Positions 20,920 through 31,018 of a stretch of 64,000 nucleotides of DNA are shown piece after piece (within the stretch, counting starts at the first letter, position 1; each line of letters begins with the position of its first letter). This DNA comes from Cercophora sp. LCS_1 (Eukaryota; Ascomycota; Sordariomycetes; Sordariales; Lasiosphaeriaceae). The DNA lies in contig JAPZLL010000010.1 in assembly GCA_036250225.1 (NCBI GenBank), positions 1 through 64,000 on the forward strand, given 5' to 3'. Both the position numbers and the translations under genes were made by a program. The notes under the pieces are model-generated. The model was given only the letters and a program-made list of their open reading frames with translations, was not told the DNA's origin and ran no database searches.

Positions 20920-22296
20920 ATGGCCGACAACAACAGTATCCCGCGCAGTTCATGGCGTCAAACCGGACCAAACACTTGGACCCAGCCATGGGGTTTCCAA
21001 GAGGTTCTCTACAACGCCATCTCTGTCCCTCCCGGGTCTTCCGGTCTCTTCATCCTCGGATCAGCCATCATATTTACGCCACCCTCATCATTCGATACAC
21101 CGGATCATCTGTCGGCCCTGTTTCGCCACGCTTGGCTTCAAGTACTCCACCGATATCCCATCGTCGCAGCCGAGAGCCACAAAGATGGCAAACGTTACAC
21201 CCCACCATCCTCTCCTGCAGACCTCGAAGGGTGGCTCAAGACAACGTTCATTGTCTCTCCCGCAAAATCCTGGACAGAAATCTGGCACTCCCTCGTCAAA
21301 ACCCGCAAAGCAACCCTTTACCACCTTCCCTGTTCCAACCAACTCTTTCTCCAAGCCGAGCACTCCATCGTGGACGGCCGTGGCGTCATGCACCTCTGGG
21401 ACACCTTTTTCCATGCTCTAATCGCCCCGATGCCCCAGTCCACCATCACGGCACCATCTCCCATCCCTCCAACCCTCCCACCCCGCTCCGATGACCTCCT
21501 CCCCATCCCATCACCAAATAACGGCACCGAACAAGCCCTCCAACTCCTCGCTCCCCTATCATCCATCACCTCCCCCGTCTCCATCCCCCGTGACACACCC
21601 CTCCCTGTTCCCTCTCCACACAACGGCGTGACCGTCCTCAAACTCTCCAAACCAATGACAACCGCAATCAAAACAGCCTGCAAATCCCACAACATCACCG
21701 TCACCTCCGCCTGGCACGCCGCCGTAGCGCTCGCAACCGAAACCATCCAATCCCGCCACGGCATCAAAGGCACCCACTTTGCGACCTTTGGCAACTTCGA
21801 TCTGCGTCGGTATTTCCCTCCTTCCAAAAACCACGACTACACCGTCGGCAACCACCACTGCGTACTGCCCCATGTCCTCAACGTATCCGACGGACGAACA
21901 CTGGTGGACATGGCAAAGGAACTCATCCAGTTCTACGGCCAGGATTTGGATCAACCACGGATATGGAGTGCACTGGGGCCGATGGTGGAGATGTTGGTAC
22001 CGGAGTTTACCAAGGAGCCATTGGAGGAAACGACACCTGCTGTTTCGAGTTTGGGGGTTGTGGATGGGTTTATCAAGCGTGAGTATGGAGGGTGGACGGT
22101 GGATGATGCTTGGTTTGGGAATACGGTTACCGGACCGTGGTTAGAGTGTTTTAGTTGGGCGTGGAGGGGACGGCTGTGTTTAAATGTTTGTTGGAATCGG
22201 GGTTTTTATACCGAGGAGGAGGTAAGGGCTTTTAATAGTGAGGTTTTGGAGGAGTTGGTTGGGGGGTTGGGGGTGGGATGGGAGGCGAAGTTATGA
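20920..22296 (+). CDS. HxxxDG acyltransferase (CAT/BAHD-like, alcohol acetyltransferase type)
   Basis: Single exon, 458 aa. The catalytic motif HSIVDGRG is at residues 148-155 (His148, Asp152, Gly153), as in the chloramphenicol acetyltransferase fold used by BAHD, trichothecene 3-O-acetyltransferase-like and alcohol acetyltransferase enzymes. Length matches the family (430-500 aa). Near the second half FGNFDLRRYFP and VGNHHCVLPHV lie where the second domain's active-site channel residues are expected. Substrate cannot be told. No polyketide or peptide synthetase neighbours are seen, so a secondary-metabolite role is open. A MITE lies 40 bp downstream. Confidence 0.8.
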   Translation: MADNNSIPRSSWRQTGPNTWTQPWGFQEVLYNAISVPPGSSGLFILGSAIIFTPPSSFDTPDHLSALFRHAWLQVLHRYPIVAAESHKDGKRYTPPSSPADLEGWLKTTFIVSPAKSWTEIWHSLVKTRKATLYHLPCSNQLFLQAEHSIVDGRGVMHLWDTFFHALIAPMPQSTITAPSPIPPTLPPRSDDLLPIPSPNNGTEQALQLLAPLSSITSPVSIPRDTPLPVPSPHNGVTVLKLSKPMTTAIKTACKSHNITVTSAWHAAVALATETIQSRHGIKGTHFATFGNFDLRRYFPPSKNHDYTVGNHHCVLPHVLNVSDGRTLVDMAKELIQFYGQDLDQPRIWSALGPMVEMLVPEFTKEPLEETTPAVSSLGVVDGFIKREYGGWTVDDAWFGNTVTGPWLECFSWAWRGRLCLNVCWNRGFYTEEEVRAFNSEVLEELVGGLGVGWEAKL

Positions 22297-22335
22297 GTTG
22301 TCTCTGTGGAGTATTCAAGGAAGTTATTGTGAATT

Positions 22336-22667
22336 ATTATTTAGAGCTCCATTTTTCGCACACCCCATTTTTGTTTTGATACACCGCACCCACAGACAAC
22401 CCTGGCCTTTGACAGCGCGCCACTAAAGCCAATTATTACCACGTTTTGGCCTCTATCCCTTTTAAAAAGGCATTACTGGTTAATATATCGGGGTATGTGG
22501 AATTTTAAAAACGCATTCAATTTCAAAAAGAATACAATAACAATTTCAAGGTGTGGTGGAAGCGGCATTCCAGAGGCACACAGGGATATTGGCGGGCCAT
22601 GGTTATGAGTGGAAGTGGTGTGCTAGGAACGAAAATGGGGTGTGCGAAAAATAGAGCTCATTATTTA
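22336..22667. mobile_element. hAT-like MITE with 8-bp target-site duplication
   Basis: A 316-bp element (22344-22659) begins GAGCTCCATTTTTCG and ends in the inverted counterpart, giving terminal inverted repeats of about 30 bp with two or three mismatches; the core CGCACACCCCATTTT is identical in both. It is bordered by perfect 8-bp duplications ATTATTTA at 22336-22343 and 22660-22667. There is no coding capacity. An 8-bp duplication and short inverted repeats are typical for the hAT superfamily, so it is probably a non-autonomous hAT derivative. It is inserted between the convergent acyltransferase and HET genes. Confidence 0.85.
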
Positions 22668-22778
22668 TGTGAATCTTGAATGTTCGAGTCTCAGGATTCC
22701 CATTACTATTACTATAGTTAAATCTGTTTTGCGCCTCGCCATATGCCCGAACTTTTAATCTACATGCGGTCTGGGTGT

Positions 22779-24797
22779 TTAAACAACGAAAATTGTAGCT
22801 TCTTCTGCCCTCGTATACCAACTCCGCAAGGCGAGTTGTTCCTCTCGCCACCCATCGCCTGGTGGCGTGCTCCGAAACATACCGATGCGGCGAAACCTCT
22901 TCCAGTTTCGTTCAACGTTGTCTTCGACAGGAGTTACCAACAAGCCTTCGGAAGGGACTCTCTCCTCTGCATCCACCGTGGCCACAAGACAAAACACCTT
23001 TTTCGGAAGCCGCCTCTCGGGCTCATCGAGCAAAGCCTTTCCGAGGCTGATAGTTCGGCCTCCATCAGCGACAGTGACCACGGCATTGCGTGAGGCCGTG
23101 CCATAGCTGCCACCAGTCACCAACTGTGCCTCCGACAGAGGTGCCCTGATCGTTAATACCCCACAGAGGACTGGGCCAAACTTGAACTTGTCAAACTCAA
23201 GCTCAACCTGACAGTCCACCACCGACCAAACAACCTCACACCTCGCGCTACCCACATACGAGGGTACATAAGCCTCGTTGCCAGGGATATCCCTCCTCGT
23301 AAACTCAACCGCGCCATCAACCGATATCCACGACCATGAGGGTTCCCGCTTCTCTTCTCCGTGTGCCGCCCTCCTCTTCTTTGAACCCCGGACTTGATGC
23401 CACAGCAGCTGCGTCTCTAATTTGCCCCTCCACAAGCCAGCGATATACTGCCCACCCTCTTTTTCCATTTTCAACTTCCCTAGCCCAGCAACACATAGCA
23501 ACCGATGTGCTTGCTCACTGGCCCTCCTGCCGGAAACCTCTTCGACAACTCTTGTCCACCCTGGCACCTCCCTCTCCACCTGCATCTCCGACCCTTGCAC
23601 GCACACCTCGCCCTCAGCACACTCGCCGCAACTCCAAACAACACCTCCACTCCCAAACATCAACCTCCTCCCACTTACAACCTCCTCCCCAAAAGCCCAA
23701 GCCCGTTGGTTCAGCCCCTCCCGTGCCAGCTCCCGTCCCTCAGCTCTGTCCAACCTCACCCACCCGTCTGCGTCCTGCCCTCCAACGCTGGTAGGTGTTC
23801 CCGTTTCGGGTGTACCGCACCTCTCTCTGCACCCTACCACGACATCTTGTGGATGGAACAGTCCGCCGTGGACATCAACTGACCCCGTGGCACAGATTGT
23901 GACCTCGGCATTGGAGAAGATATGTGCTGAGTCTTCGGCCGATCGGACAAGATCGGAAGCGGAATCTTGTTGGACGCAGAGGGCATGGATGTAGATGTGA
24001 GGGATATTGAGGGAGCGGGTGAGGTGGATTGCCTCGGTGAAGGTGCGTGGTAGCGAGTCGGGGATGGAGGAGAGGTAGGTGGTGAAGTTGGTGGAAGTTA
24101 GATGGGAAAATGAGGATTGGCCGCGGACGTAGGAGAGCGCTGCATAGCGTGTTGCGACGGTGGGTGCGATGAGTTTGAGGTGCGGAGAGTTAAGTGTGCC
24201 GACTGAGAGGAGGCGAGGTGGCGTGTAAGCGGACGAAGGCAGGGAACAGGAGTGGTGGGCCCGGCAGGTTGCGAGCCAGGTGTTGATGAGGGCTGTGTTG
24301 ACCGGGTCTGGTTGAAAAAGAGGTTGGTTGTAGGTATTGAACTGCGTTGGATGGTGGTAGCGTGGCCGCTTGACGTTGTGCATCAGCAGCGTTCGGATTG
24401 CTGGCCGAGCTTGAGGAAGCTGGAGTAGGGCAGTGATGGTCGGTCGCCGGCGTTGATAGAGCGAGTGTGCATAGGTGTCGGCCGAGAGCTGAAGCCATCC
24501 GCCCTTGTAGCGGTTCTGCGAGTTGGCGAGCCATGAGAGACTGAACGTTGACTCGAGGAATCGACAGAGACGACAGCCTGCTTGCGAGTTGACGAGCAGG
24601 TCCTCGATCTCGCACCGAAAGAACGTCCAGTCCCTGGATGGCCATCTCTGGTGCCCGACCGAGTCGACTTCGATGATGAAGTTGCTGCAGACTGGGCACA
24701 GCTCTGGGTCTCGCTGTTGTTGATGCTTTGGTGTAAGTTGTTGATGATAAGATGCACGCTGAAACGGCATGATGCACAACTCGCTGGGGATCGCCAT
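22779..24797 (-). CDS. HET-domain protein with atypical motifs
   Basis: Single exon, 672 aa, ATG at 24797. The N-terminus has CPVC (34-37) and CRLC (75-78), common in HET proteins. The HET domain spans about residues 217-305: YAALSYVRG (usual consensus YVALSYCWG), LPRTFTEAIHLTRSL, then IYIHALCVQQDSASD (usual W-I-D-S-L-C-I-x-Q) and AHIFSNAEVTICATG. The normally conserved Asp in 'IDSLCI' is His271 here, and the Trp usually following the QD is missing. The large C-terminal half (GEEVVSGRRLMFG..., EPSWSWISVDG) is typical of long HET proteins. HET proteins act in heterokaryon incompatibility cell death; the altered core may mean a divergent or inactive allele. Confidence 0.82.
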   Translation of the reverse strand: MAIPSELCIMPFQRASYHQQLTPKHQQQRDPELCPVCSNFIIEVDSVGHQRWPSRDWTFFRCEIEDLLVNSQAGCRLCRFLESTFSLSWLANSQNRYKGGWLQLSADTYAHSLYQRRRPTITALLQLPQARPAIRTLLMHNVKRPRYHHPTQFNTYNQPLFQPDPVNTALINTWLATCRAHHSCSLPSSAYTPPRLLSVGTLNSPHLKLIAPTVATRYAALSYVRGQSSFSHLTSTNFTTYLSSIPDSLPRTFTEAIHLTRSLNIPHIYIHALCVQQDSASDLVRSAEDSAHIFSNAEVTICATGSVDVHGGLFHPQDVVVGCRERCGTPETGTPTSVGGQDADGWVRLDRAEGRELAREGLNQRAWAFGEEVVSGRRLMFGSGGVVWSCGECAEGEVCVQGSEMQVEREVPGWTRVVEEVSGRRASEQAHRLLCVAGLGKLKMEKEGGQYIAGLWRGKLETQLLWHQVRGSKKRRAAHGEEKREPSWSWISVDGAVEFTRRDIPGNEAYVPSYVGSARCEVVWSVVDCQVELEFDKFKFGPVLCGVLTIRAPLSEAQLVTGGSYGTASRNAVVTVADGGRTISLGKALLDEPERRLPKKVFCLVATVDAEERVPSEGLLVTPVEDNVERNWKRFRRIGMFRSTPPGDGWREEQLALRSWYTRAEEATIFVV

Positions 24798-25533
24798 GCC
24801 GTCCTAGTTCGGAAACAGTGTGGCGTGCATGAACTGCATGAACGAGAGAATCGAAGGAAAAAAGGCGACCGGGGAGAGAAAGAAGAAAAGCAGACCCGCG
24901 TCTCGTGATGAGCCAACATCGCCATTCAGCTCGAGTATCATCAACCAGCTGTGCTTGCAGCAAGGCGCGTATCTGCGTGCCGGGGTTGCATCCAACCAGC
25001 ATACGGCAATGCGAGGTAAATGAGAACCGGCAGCCGAGTGTCGCTTTTTGTGGAAGCCGAGGGATGTCAGTGCTCAAAAGGGAGCGCGCTGTTACATCGC
25101 CAAGCCTAACATTGCCATCGTACCAACACCTGGTTGCCCAATACTGTCACGCTTCGTCAGGATCGGGAATAGTCTCAAAAAATGATCCGGAAATGGAACA
25201 CAACCAACGTCAACGCTCGCGCCTGAGCCGCGCCTGACGCCTGCATCGCCATTGAGATGTGATGAGATGTGACAGGTCGGGGAAGCTGGAAATAACAATG
25301 GCTCGTTTGAGCCGTCATGGCTGCCGACAGGGCCGAATACTCGCCGTCAAGGGATGACACGACGGCATGATGACCGCTGCGCACAAATCAGAGCAGGGCA
25401 AGAGGATTGCGAATTCCAAGCGAGATCTAAATATCTACAATACATCCGGCACATAAGCCGCGGACGAAGGATTCGCAAGCCAAGAACGGCCCCAGCATGG
25501 CACAGCACCCTCTCTTTCCAGCTCTTGATCCCA
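24798..25533. other. Intergenic, no gene seen
   Basis: Upstream region of the HET gene and 3' flank of the oxygenase gene. Only short or shadow frames. Confidence 0.5.
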
Positions 25534-26451
25534 TCACTCAAAGAATGCGGTAGTCCGGCACTCAATGCTCTCCCTCACATTCGCATCTGGAAAACTCGAG
25601 TCCCAAAACGCAGAATGCGGAACCCGCCACCCAACACTGTTGTCGCTGTCGTGAAACTTGAACAGCAGCGCCTCATCCCTTTCCATCTTGGAAAAGTACC
25701 ACCACCGATGATCAGGGTTGTGCCGAAAGATAGCGGCCGCCAGCTGCGCGTCATCATCCATGGGCGCGAACATGCCATCCCCTTCCGGGATCTTGTCAAC
25801 AACCCACAGCACATTCGGCGTACCCTCGTCATTCCGCACGCTGCGGGCATCGCACACAGCAAGCGTGCAGTCCTGCGGCGGCGGGCTGAACGTGCGCCAG
25901 AAACTGGACATGATGAAGCGCTTGAAACCGGGACCACCCGGTCGAACCCTCTCGTAGAGCTTCTTGGCGTACGCCAGCTGCCGACTCGGTTCCGTGTCGA
26001 TGTGCACTTCACCCGCAGCAGGCTGGAGGCCGCCGTAGTGCCGGTATGGCTTCTTCTCTCCGCCTTCACCATCTGCCTCGGGTTCCTTTTTAGGGATGTT
26101 GCCTGAGGTGCGGAGCATCCAGCCCTGCGAGTAGACGACGTCGGCGCCAAAGGCCTGTTTGACGTACTCGCACACCTCGTCTTGGTACTCGGCTTCGATT
26201 TCGGTCTTGTCGTGGAAATCGGCGATTTTGGTCGGCGCGTCGAGGAGCTTGAAGCCGTGACGGTCAAAGGAAAAGTGCTCGAGGATGGTCCGCCCGTCGC
26301 GGATCGTCATGGGGTAGGGGCCATAGGTGCCTGTGTTGACCTCGACGCCTGCTGAGACGAAGCGGCGGTTGATGTCGGGTCCGGGGAGGAGGTAGTTGAG
26401 GTTGGCCTGCGTGGTGCGGGCTGTTTCTTCGATGCTGTTGTCGACTGCCAT
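25534..26451 (-). CDS. CmcJ/asaB-like hydroxylase/desaturase family protein
   Basis: Single exon, 305 aa, starting at MAVDNSIEE (26451). The sequence runs through LNYLLPG, TYGPYPMTIRDGR, FDRHGFKLLDAPT, EYQDEVCEYVKQAFGAD, GEVHIDTEPS, a conserved FIMSSFWRTFSPPPQDCTLAVCDARSV (quoted here in parts: FWRTFSPPPQDCTLAVCD), WWYFSKMERDEALLFKFHDS and VPHSAFWD. This is the pattern of the fungal CmcJ/GA4-desaturase-like family, thought to be 2-oxoglutarate/Fe(II)-type enzymes; candidate metal ligands are the His in VHID and a later His. It is common in secondary metabolism clusters, but none is obvious here. Substrate unknown. A TATA box lies 71 bp upstream. Confidence 0.85.
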   Translation of the reverse strand: MAVDNSIEETARTTQANLNYLLPGPDINRRFVSAGVEVNTGTYGPYPMTIRDGRTILEHFSFDRHGFKLLDAPTKIADFHDKTEIEAEYQDEVCEYVKQAFGADVVYSQGWMLRTSGNIPKKEPEADGEGGEKKPYRHYGGLQPAAGEVHIDTEPSRQLAYAKKLYERVRPGGPGFKRFIMSSFWRTFSPPPQDCTLAVCDARSVRNDEGTPNVLWVVDKIPEGDGMFAPMDDDAQLAAAIFRHNPDHRWWYFSKMERDEALLFKFHDSDNSVGWRVPHSAFWDSSFPDANVRESIECRTTAFFE

Positions 26452-26521
26452 TTTGTGGTGACTTACTATGGTTGTCGTTGTCACCGATCAAAGCTGTTCC
26501 GACGTCATCGCAGGCAGCTAG

Positions 26522-26528
26522 CTTTATA
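26522..26528 (-). promoter_or_regulatory. TATA box for the CmcJ-like gene
   Basis: TATAAAG on the minus strand, about 71 bp upstream of the ATG at 26451. Confidence 0.45.
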
Positions 26529-27392
26529 TGCGGAGATGCACGCCATTATAGCCTGTTCTCCAATGTGCCGGGCCGTGGGACGATGCGATGAGGGGTGCTG
26601 GCGTCGAGTTGGTCCAATGCGGAGGTAGCTCCCGCCTTCGGGCGTCTTGGTAGGCGCCGAACATGAGGACGGCGACGGTAAACTTTCTCCGCCGGTTAAC
26701 TCTTTCCATTCTGTGGTGTTTTCAGCTCGCTCCTCCAAAACATGAATAACGGGGGAAATCCGGGATTTGCTGCTCGGGAAGGCCCGTACCGCAGGTGCAC
26801 TCTTTGTGTTCACGCAGAATGTGGGCGCCTCCTTCCGTCCGGGGAAGTGGGGATCGGGCGCACTTGTGATGCGGTGTTGGCGCCTCGCCTACATGCATTC
26901 GTCATTATTATTTTTATTATTTTCGCTGCAATTTTCACGCCACACGAGGCCTGAACTCATCCCCTCGAGGGACCCAGCGATTGCAGTGCAGTGTCTCAGA
27001 TTATGACTAAGCAATTCTTTGATAAAAGAGACGGCACACACATAAAAGTTAGGGGATACTCATCAGTATTCATCAATTAGAAATGAGTGCATCCCAGATC
27101 CTAACGCATCGCTTAACATTTAAATACCTTAGACTATTATTAAAAGGCATTTTGTGCTTTTGTTGACGCGTATCGAGACTTTCAATGCCTGTTGAGACCA
27201 GTTGAAGTCCACATCTGTTGGATTCAGTGTGCTGGTGTCACCAATCTGCCCAGCACTGATCGAGCACAATCACGATTTCCAACCAGCGGTCCCAAGCGAA
27301 GTTGAACCAACCGACATGATTTTGACGCCTTCCAAGTTTCCGATATCGAAGTAATACATCAACAGCTCGACTTCTCCCATCGCCTCTCCCCC
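26529..27392. other. Intergenic, no gene seen
   Basis: Upstream of the oxygenase gene and downstream of the DUF1993 gene. A moderately AT-rich stretch at about 27000-27180 holds no frame of note. Confidence 0.5.
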
Positions 27393-27932
27393 TCACTGCG
27401 GCTTGGTCAACAGATTCGGCTCCAAGAACGACGTGAGGTAATCCATCTTCCCAACCGGCACACCCTTCATCCTCAGAATGGTATACGTCGTCATCACGTG
27501 GAAAAAGACATTAGGAAGCGCATATCCGAACGCATACCCCTTTGCTTCCGCCGTCGCAGTCCCTCGAGGCCCCAGCTTCAGCTCAACGACCTCGGATTCC
27601 TTCCCTTCCAGATCCTCAGGGGTGATCTTCTTCAAAAGAGCCAGCGTCTCCTCCGATCGAGCAATCAGCTCATCGAAGGTCTTCTCGTTGTCCTCCCAGA
27701 CAGGATAGGGGCCTTTCTGAGGCACCAGTCGCTCAAGAGCCTTCTTCGACGTGTTGGATACAACCTGAACTTGGAAACTGAGAGGCAGCATGTCGTCGAT
27801 GAGCTTGGCGGTGACATAGGAGTCGGCATCGTCACCGGCGTGGGTCTTGGCCTTTTTGAGGATGACGAGGAGGGCATCAAAGGCCTTGATGTAGAGCCCG
27901 ATGCTGGCGTCGTAGAATGTGACCGGAGACAT
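27393..27932 (-). CDS. DUF1993 family protein
   Basis: Single exon, 179 aa, start MSPVTFYDASIGLYIKAFDA (27932). The frame is open upstream of this ATG, but similarity to the family begins here and a TATA box lies 107 bp ahead. Family features visible are LLVILKKAKTHAGD, DDMLPLSFQVQVVSN, FDELIARSEETLALLKKI, and the C-terminal YALPNVFFHVMTTYTILRMK and GKMDYLT segments. Length is normal for DUF1993 (about 165-185 aa). The function is unknown; it is found in fungi and bacteria as a helical protein reminiscent of DinB folds. Confidence 0.85.
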   Translation of the reverse strand: MSPVTFYDASIGLYIKAFDALLVILKKAKTHAGDDADSYVTAKLIDDMLPLSFQVQVVSNTSKKALERLVPQKGPYPVWEDNEKTFDELIARSEETLALLKKITPEDLEGKESEVVELKLGPRGTATAEAKGYAFGYALPNVFFHVMTTYTILRMKGVPVGKMDYLTSFLEPNLLTKPQ

Positions 27933-28038
27933 GTTGAGAGGGGTTGAAGCTGACGCAAAGTTTGTCGGATGGAGACTTTGGTTGTTCGATAATGTCAGGT
28001 TCTGTTCACGAAAGTTGCTCCTTCCTTGGGCCACTTTA

Positions 28039-28046
28039 TATTTATA
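28039..28046 (-). promoter_or_regulatory. TATA box for the DUF1993 gene
   Basis: TATAAATA on the minus strand, 107 bp upstream of the start codon at 27932. Confidence 0.55.
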
Positions 28047-28942
28047 CACTCCCCACATTGGGCATCTCCAGTCTCCACAGATCTCCGCACAGAATGACAT
28101 GGAATCGACGTTTCACTGTGCGCTTGTTCTTGATTCGCCAATTCCAGCACGCGCATTGACCGAAGCGACCCTGCATGAGGTGCCTCAAACACTTCATTGG
28201 TGCTGGCTGTTTCGAGACATGGACAAACGCGCACATTTTGGCTGACAAATGCAAAGCTTGAACAGACCTTGCGTGGAACTTTGGTGTCCGTGCCTGTCCC
28301 TCGGTTGTGTTTTCTTTTCGCCCTGCGTTTGTAACCCTCCCGCTGAGAAATCAGGACTCAGTGCGACACTGTGGTTCTCAATTTGCTCGTGGTTGCGATG
28401 ACAAACCCGGATGACAACATCGACAGTCCCGATTCGGTACCCCGCACGGCGACTGCCCACCTGGGTCGACTGCATCTCAACCACCTTCGACATTTTCAGC
28501 TCGCATCGGTCCACCTACTCTGTCAATCTGGGTAAGACTACGATATTGGCATCGGGGCGTTCAGTAATGGGAAAACCATCCTACCCGTTCGCTTGACTGG
28601 CTTGACCCATCTCTTAGTTTCCTCCTCGGTCGTGCATCACCAACCCCGCATCGCCACTGTCAAGTCGTACAACCAGTTCCAGCGCGCAATAACGCCCACT
28701 CGAGCAGGTGGCATCTTCTGATTTTCCCACGAACAGTTCCTCATGATGCACCCCGCGATGAGGCGGAGCATCAAGATTCCCGGGGTAGGAGCGGGACGCG
28801 TTCGCTGGCGGTGGCTGTGTAAATGCGGGATGCACAAGGGCCATGCATCCCATGCCAGCGGCTGAACAAAACACCGAAGACACCACCCCCAAGCCATGAT
28901 CTCTGCTAATATCCCCCGACATTTGTGCCACCACACATCACA
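28047..28942. other. Intergenic between divergent genes, no gene seen
   Basis: About 900 bp between the DUF1993 gene (-) and the CorA-like gene (+). Short frames only. Confidence 0.5.
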
Positions 28943-30226
28943 ATGGAACAGTTGTACGAACATTTCGCTAGCTCCGTCGCCACCGACCCGCCCCGACCCA
29001 ACGTGGAGATCGAAGTCACCGAGATCCGGTGCCACCCATCTTCCCAGACCCCATCAGTCGAGACATGCAACATCAACCACCAAAACATCCACAAATGGCT
29101 CTCCGCACAGTCGCCCAGCCACGAGAGCTCATGCATCGCCAAAATCGTCCTCTGCGACAAGGATCTCAAACGACCATGGAAGGGCAGTCCCACAGCCCTA
29201 CGTCTCGTCGAGCATTTTGGCATGCGGCTCCCTTACGAATACGCCAGAAGCTGCGTCACCGGCGTCGCTGAACTCCCCAGCCAGGACAGCACCATGACAT
29301 ATATCGCAGCCCATCCCAAACTGGTGGGGCTCTGGAGCGTCACACCAACTCTGTCATCACCACCATGTCCGCGGGTTACACTGCAGGCCGTCATCTTCGC
29401 GAGCCCATGCGAGCGCGCGAGATTAAAAGGCCTGCTTAGCAAGCCATGGGATTTGTCGTTGTCGTCACACCCGATGTTCCCGGCGTTCTTGTTCGGACTT
29501 GCTATTAGCCAAGAGGTAGATAGTACGCAGGAGGGCATCAACGAGGTGATGAGGCACGTTGAGGCGAGAACGGGACATCATAACTCGTTGAAACGGAGGG
29601 AGGAGCCTGCGCAGGGGAGCTGGGGGCATTTGAGTGCTAAGATGAGCGGGTTTGCGAGGAAGCTGGCGAGTACGGCGAGGAAGATACAGGCTGCGACGGA
29701 TTTGCAGAGCTTTATGCTGGAGCATGCAGATCGGGAACCTGGATTGGGGGAGAGGGAGACCGCGGCGAGGTTAATCGGGCATCACGTTGGGGTTATGAAC
29801 GCGAGGTTGGAGATGCAGAGGAGGCAGAATGATTTCTTGGTTCAGAAAGTGAATATCCAGCTCACTGCGGTACGTTTCAGCTTCTGGTGGGAGTGAGGTC
29901 GAGACTGACATGTTTAGATCTTCAACTTGATGGCACGGAAAGACAGCTCGGTCGGGTTTCAGTCGGCGGCATCGATGAAAACTTTGGCGTTGCTGGCTCT
30001 GGTGTTCCTCCCGGGCAACTTCCTCGCTGCTCTCTTTTCGGCACCCTTATTCGACTGGGACAGTGCTGAAGACGATTCGATAGGTGTCGGGATGAAGGCA
30101 CAGTTCAAGTTATTTTGGGTGATCGCGATACCCTTAACGGCCTTGGCATTTGCGTTGTATACCGGGTGGTCGTTATACGAGAAGAGGCGGTTTGACAGAG
30201 CCCTGGACGGGGATTGCAGCGGCTGA
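28943..30226 (+). CDS. CorA-like divalent cation transporter homologue
   Basis: Exons 28943-29869 and 29918-30226 (48-nt intron gtacgt...tttag) code for 411 aa; start MEQLYEHFAS. The long soluble N-terminal part ends in helices (ETAARLIGHHVGVMNARLEM, FLVQKVNIQLTAIFNLMARK) leading to two membrane spans near the C-terminus: MKTLALLALVFLPGNFLAAL and KLFWVIAIPLTALAFALYTG. This is the architecture of fungal CorA-like proteins, where 'FLPGxF.A..FS' replaces the bacterial GMN region. Bacterial-type GMN is not seen, so Mg2+ transport is unproven. It is convergent with the next gene, 126 bp apart. Confidence 0.82.
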
Positions 30227-30352
30227 AAGCATCACTGCCCTGGCGGCGAGAAGGTTCGACAGAAGATGATCAACTTGGAAGTCAAAGTGAAACAAACCAT
30301 GCCATCTGTGTAATGTATTGTACAATAGTAATACAACATCTTACAAACCACC

Positions 30353-31018
30353 CTACTTCTGGATGAACTGCGTCATACCATACTTGTCCACCATCGGGAT
30401 TTCATCCCCACGGCAGAGAACATACCTGCTGCCCCCAAGCGTAGCACCGTTCTTCCCCCACACCTGTTCCATCTCCTCCCGCTTCTTGGACTTTGGCTTC
30501 CCATCTCGCAACCTCACCTTCTCAAAGAAGACATACCCAGCATAGTGAACTTCGCTGTTGCCCCCCGCCGCAGGCCCGCTCTGCCGCATGAACATCCGGA
30601 AGCTGCTCGATGAGATGGGCGACCGTCCATGGGCATGAGATCCACGACGGCAGTCCCCAATGGCTCTGAGGAGGGCGGCTTGTGTGACGCCATCTTTCTT
30701 GAGGAATGCCCGGATCTTTCGCCGAACTTCGTCGCATGTGTCGAAGATCGGGACGTCGCCCGTTTCTTCGCCTTCAAGATGGATCTCGGAGACGTCGAGT
30801 AGCTTGCTGGCGTTTTTCTTGCTGAGCTTCGAGAGCTTGGTGCTGTCCTTGGTGTCCTTGGTGGCTTTGGTGGCCTTGGGGATCGCATTCTCATCCCCAG
30901 CGGTTTGGGTCGCCGTCGACTTTGGTGAGTGATCTGGGGTCACGGCGTTGTTGTGGTCGGCACAGTTTGCGTCTTTCTCACCCAGGACCGCTCTCTGAGG
31001 CGGGGGTGGGTGATACAT
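30353..31018 (-). CDS. DUF7726-like nuclear protein (putative)
   Basis: Single exon, 221 aa, start MYHPPPPQRAV. The first 90 residues are low complexity, rich in Lys/Thr/Ser (KATKATKDTKDSTKLSKLSK). The conserved part begins CDEVRRKIRAFLKKDGVTQA, then LLRAIGDCRRGS, FRMFMRQSGPAAGGNSEVHYAGYVFFEKVRLRDG (here summarised: FMRQSGP then Y-x-x-A-x-x-FFEKVR). This matches my memory of a fungal domain (DUF7726) with a helix-turn-helix feel: 'CDxVRRKI..FL...G', 'Y..FM.Q.G', 'FFxKR'. Possibly a chromatin or DNA-associated protein. Family assignment moderate, function unknown. Confidence 0.72.
   Translation of the reverse strand: MYHPPPPQRAVLGEKDANCADHNNAVTPDHSPKSTATQTAGDENAIPKATKATKDTKDSTKLSKLSKKNASKLLDVSEIHLEGEETGDVPIFDTCDEVRRKIRAFLKKDGVTQAALLRAIGDCRRGSHAHGRSPISSSSFRMFMRQSGPAAGGNSEVHYAGYVFFEKVRLRDGKPKSKKREEMEQVWGKNGATLGGSRYVLCRGDEIPMVDKYGMTQFIQK

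Noticed and set aside
24190..25077. 295-codon minus-strand frame overlapping the HET gene start
   Set aside because: Shadow frame; the HET frame carries conserved motifs over the same DNA.
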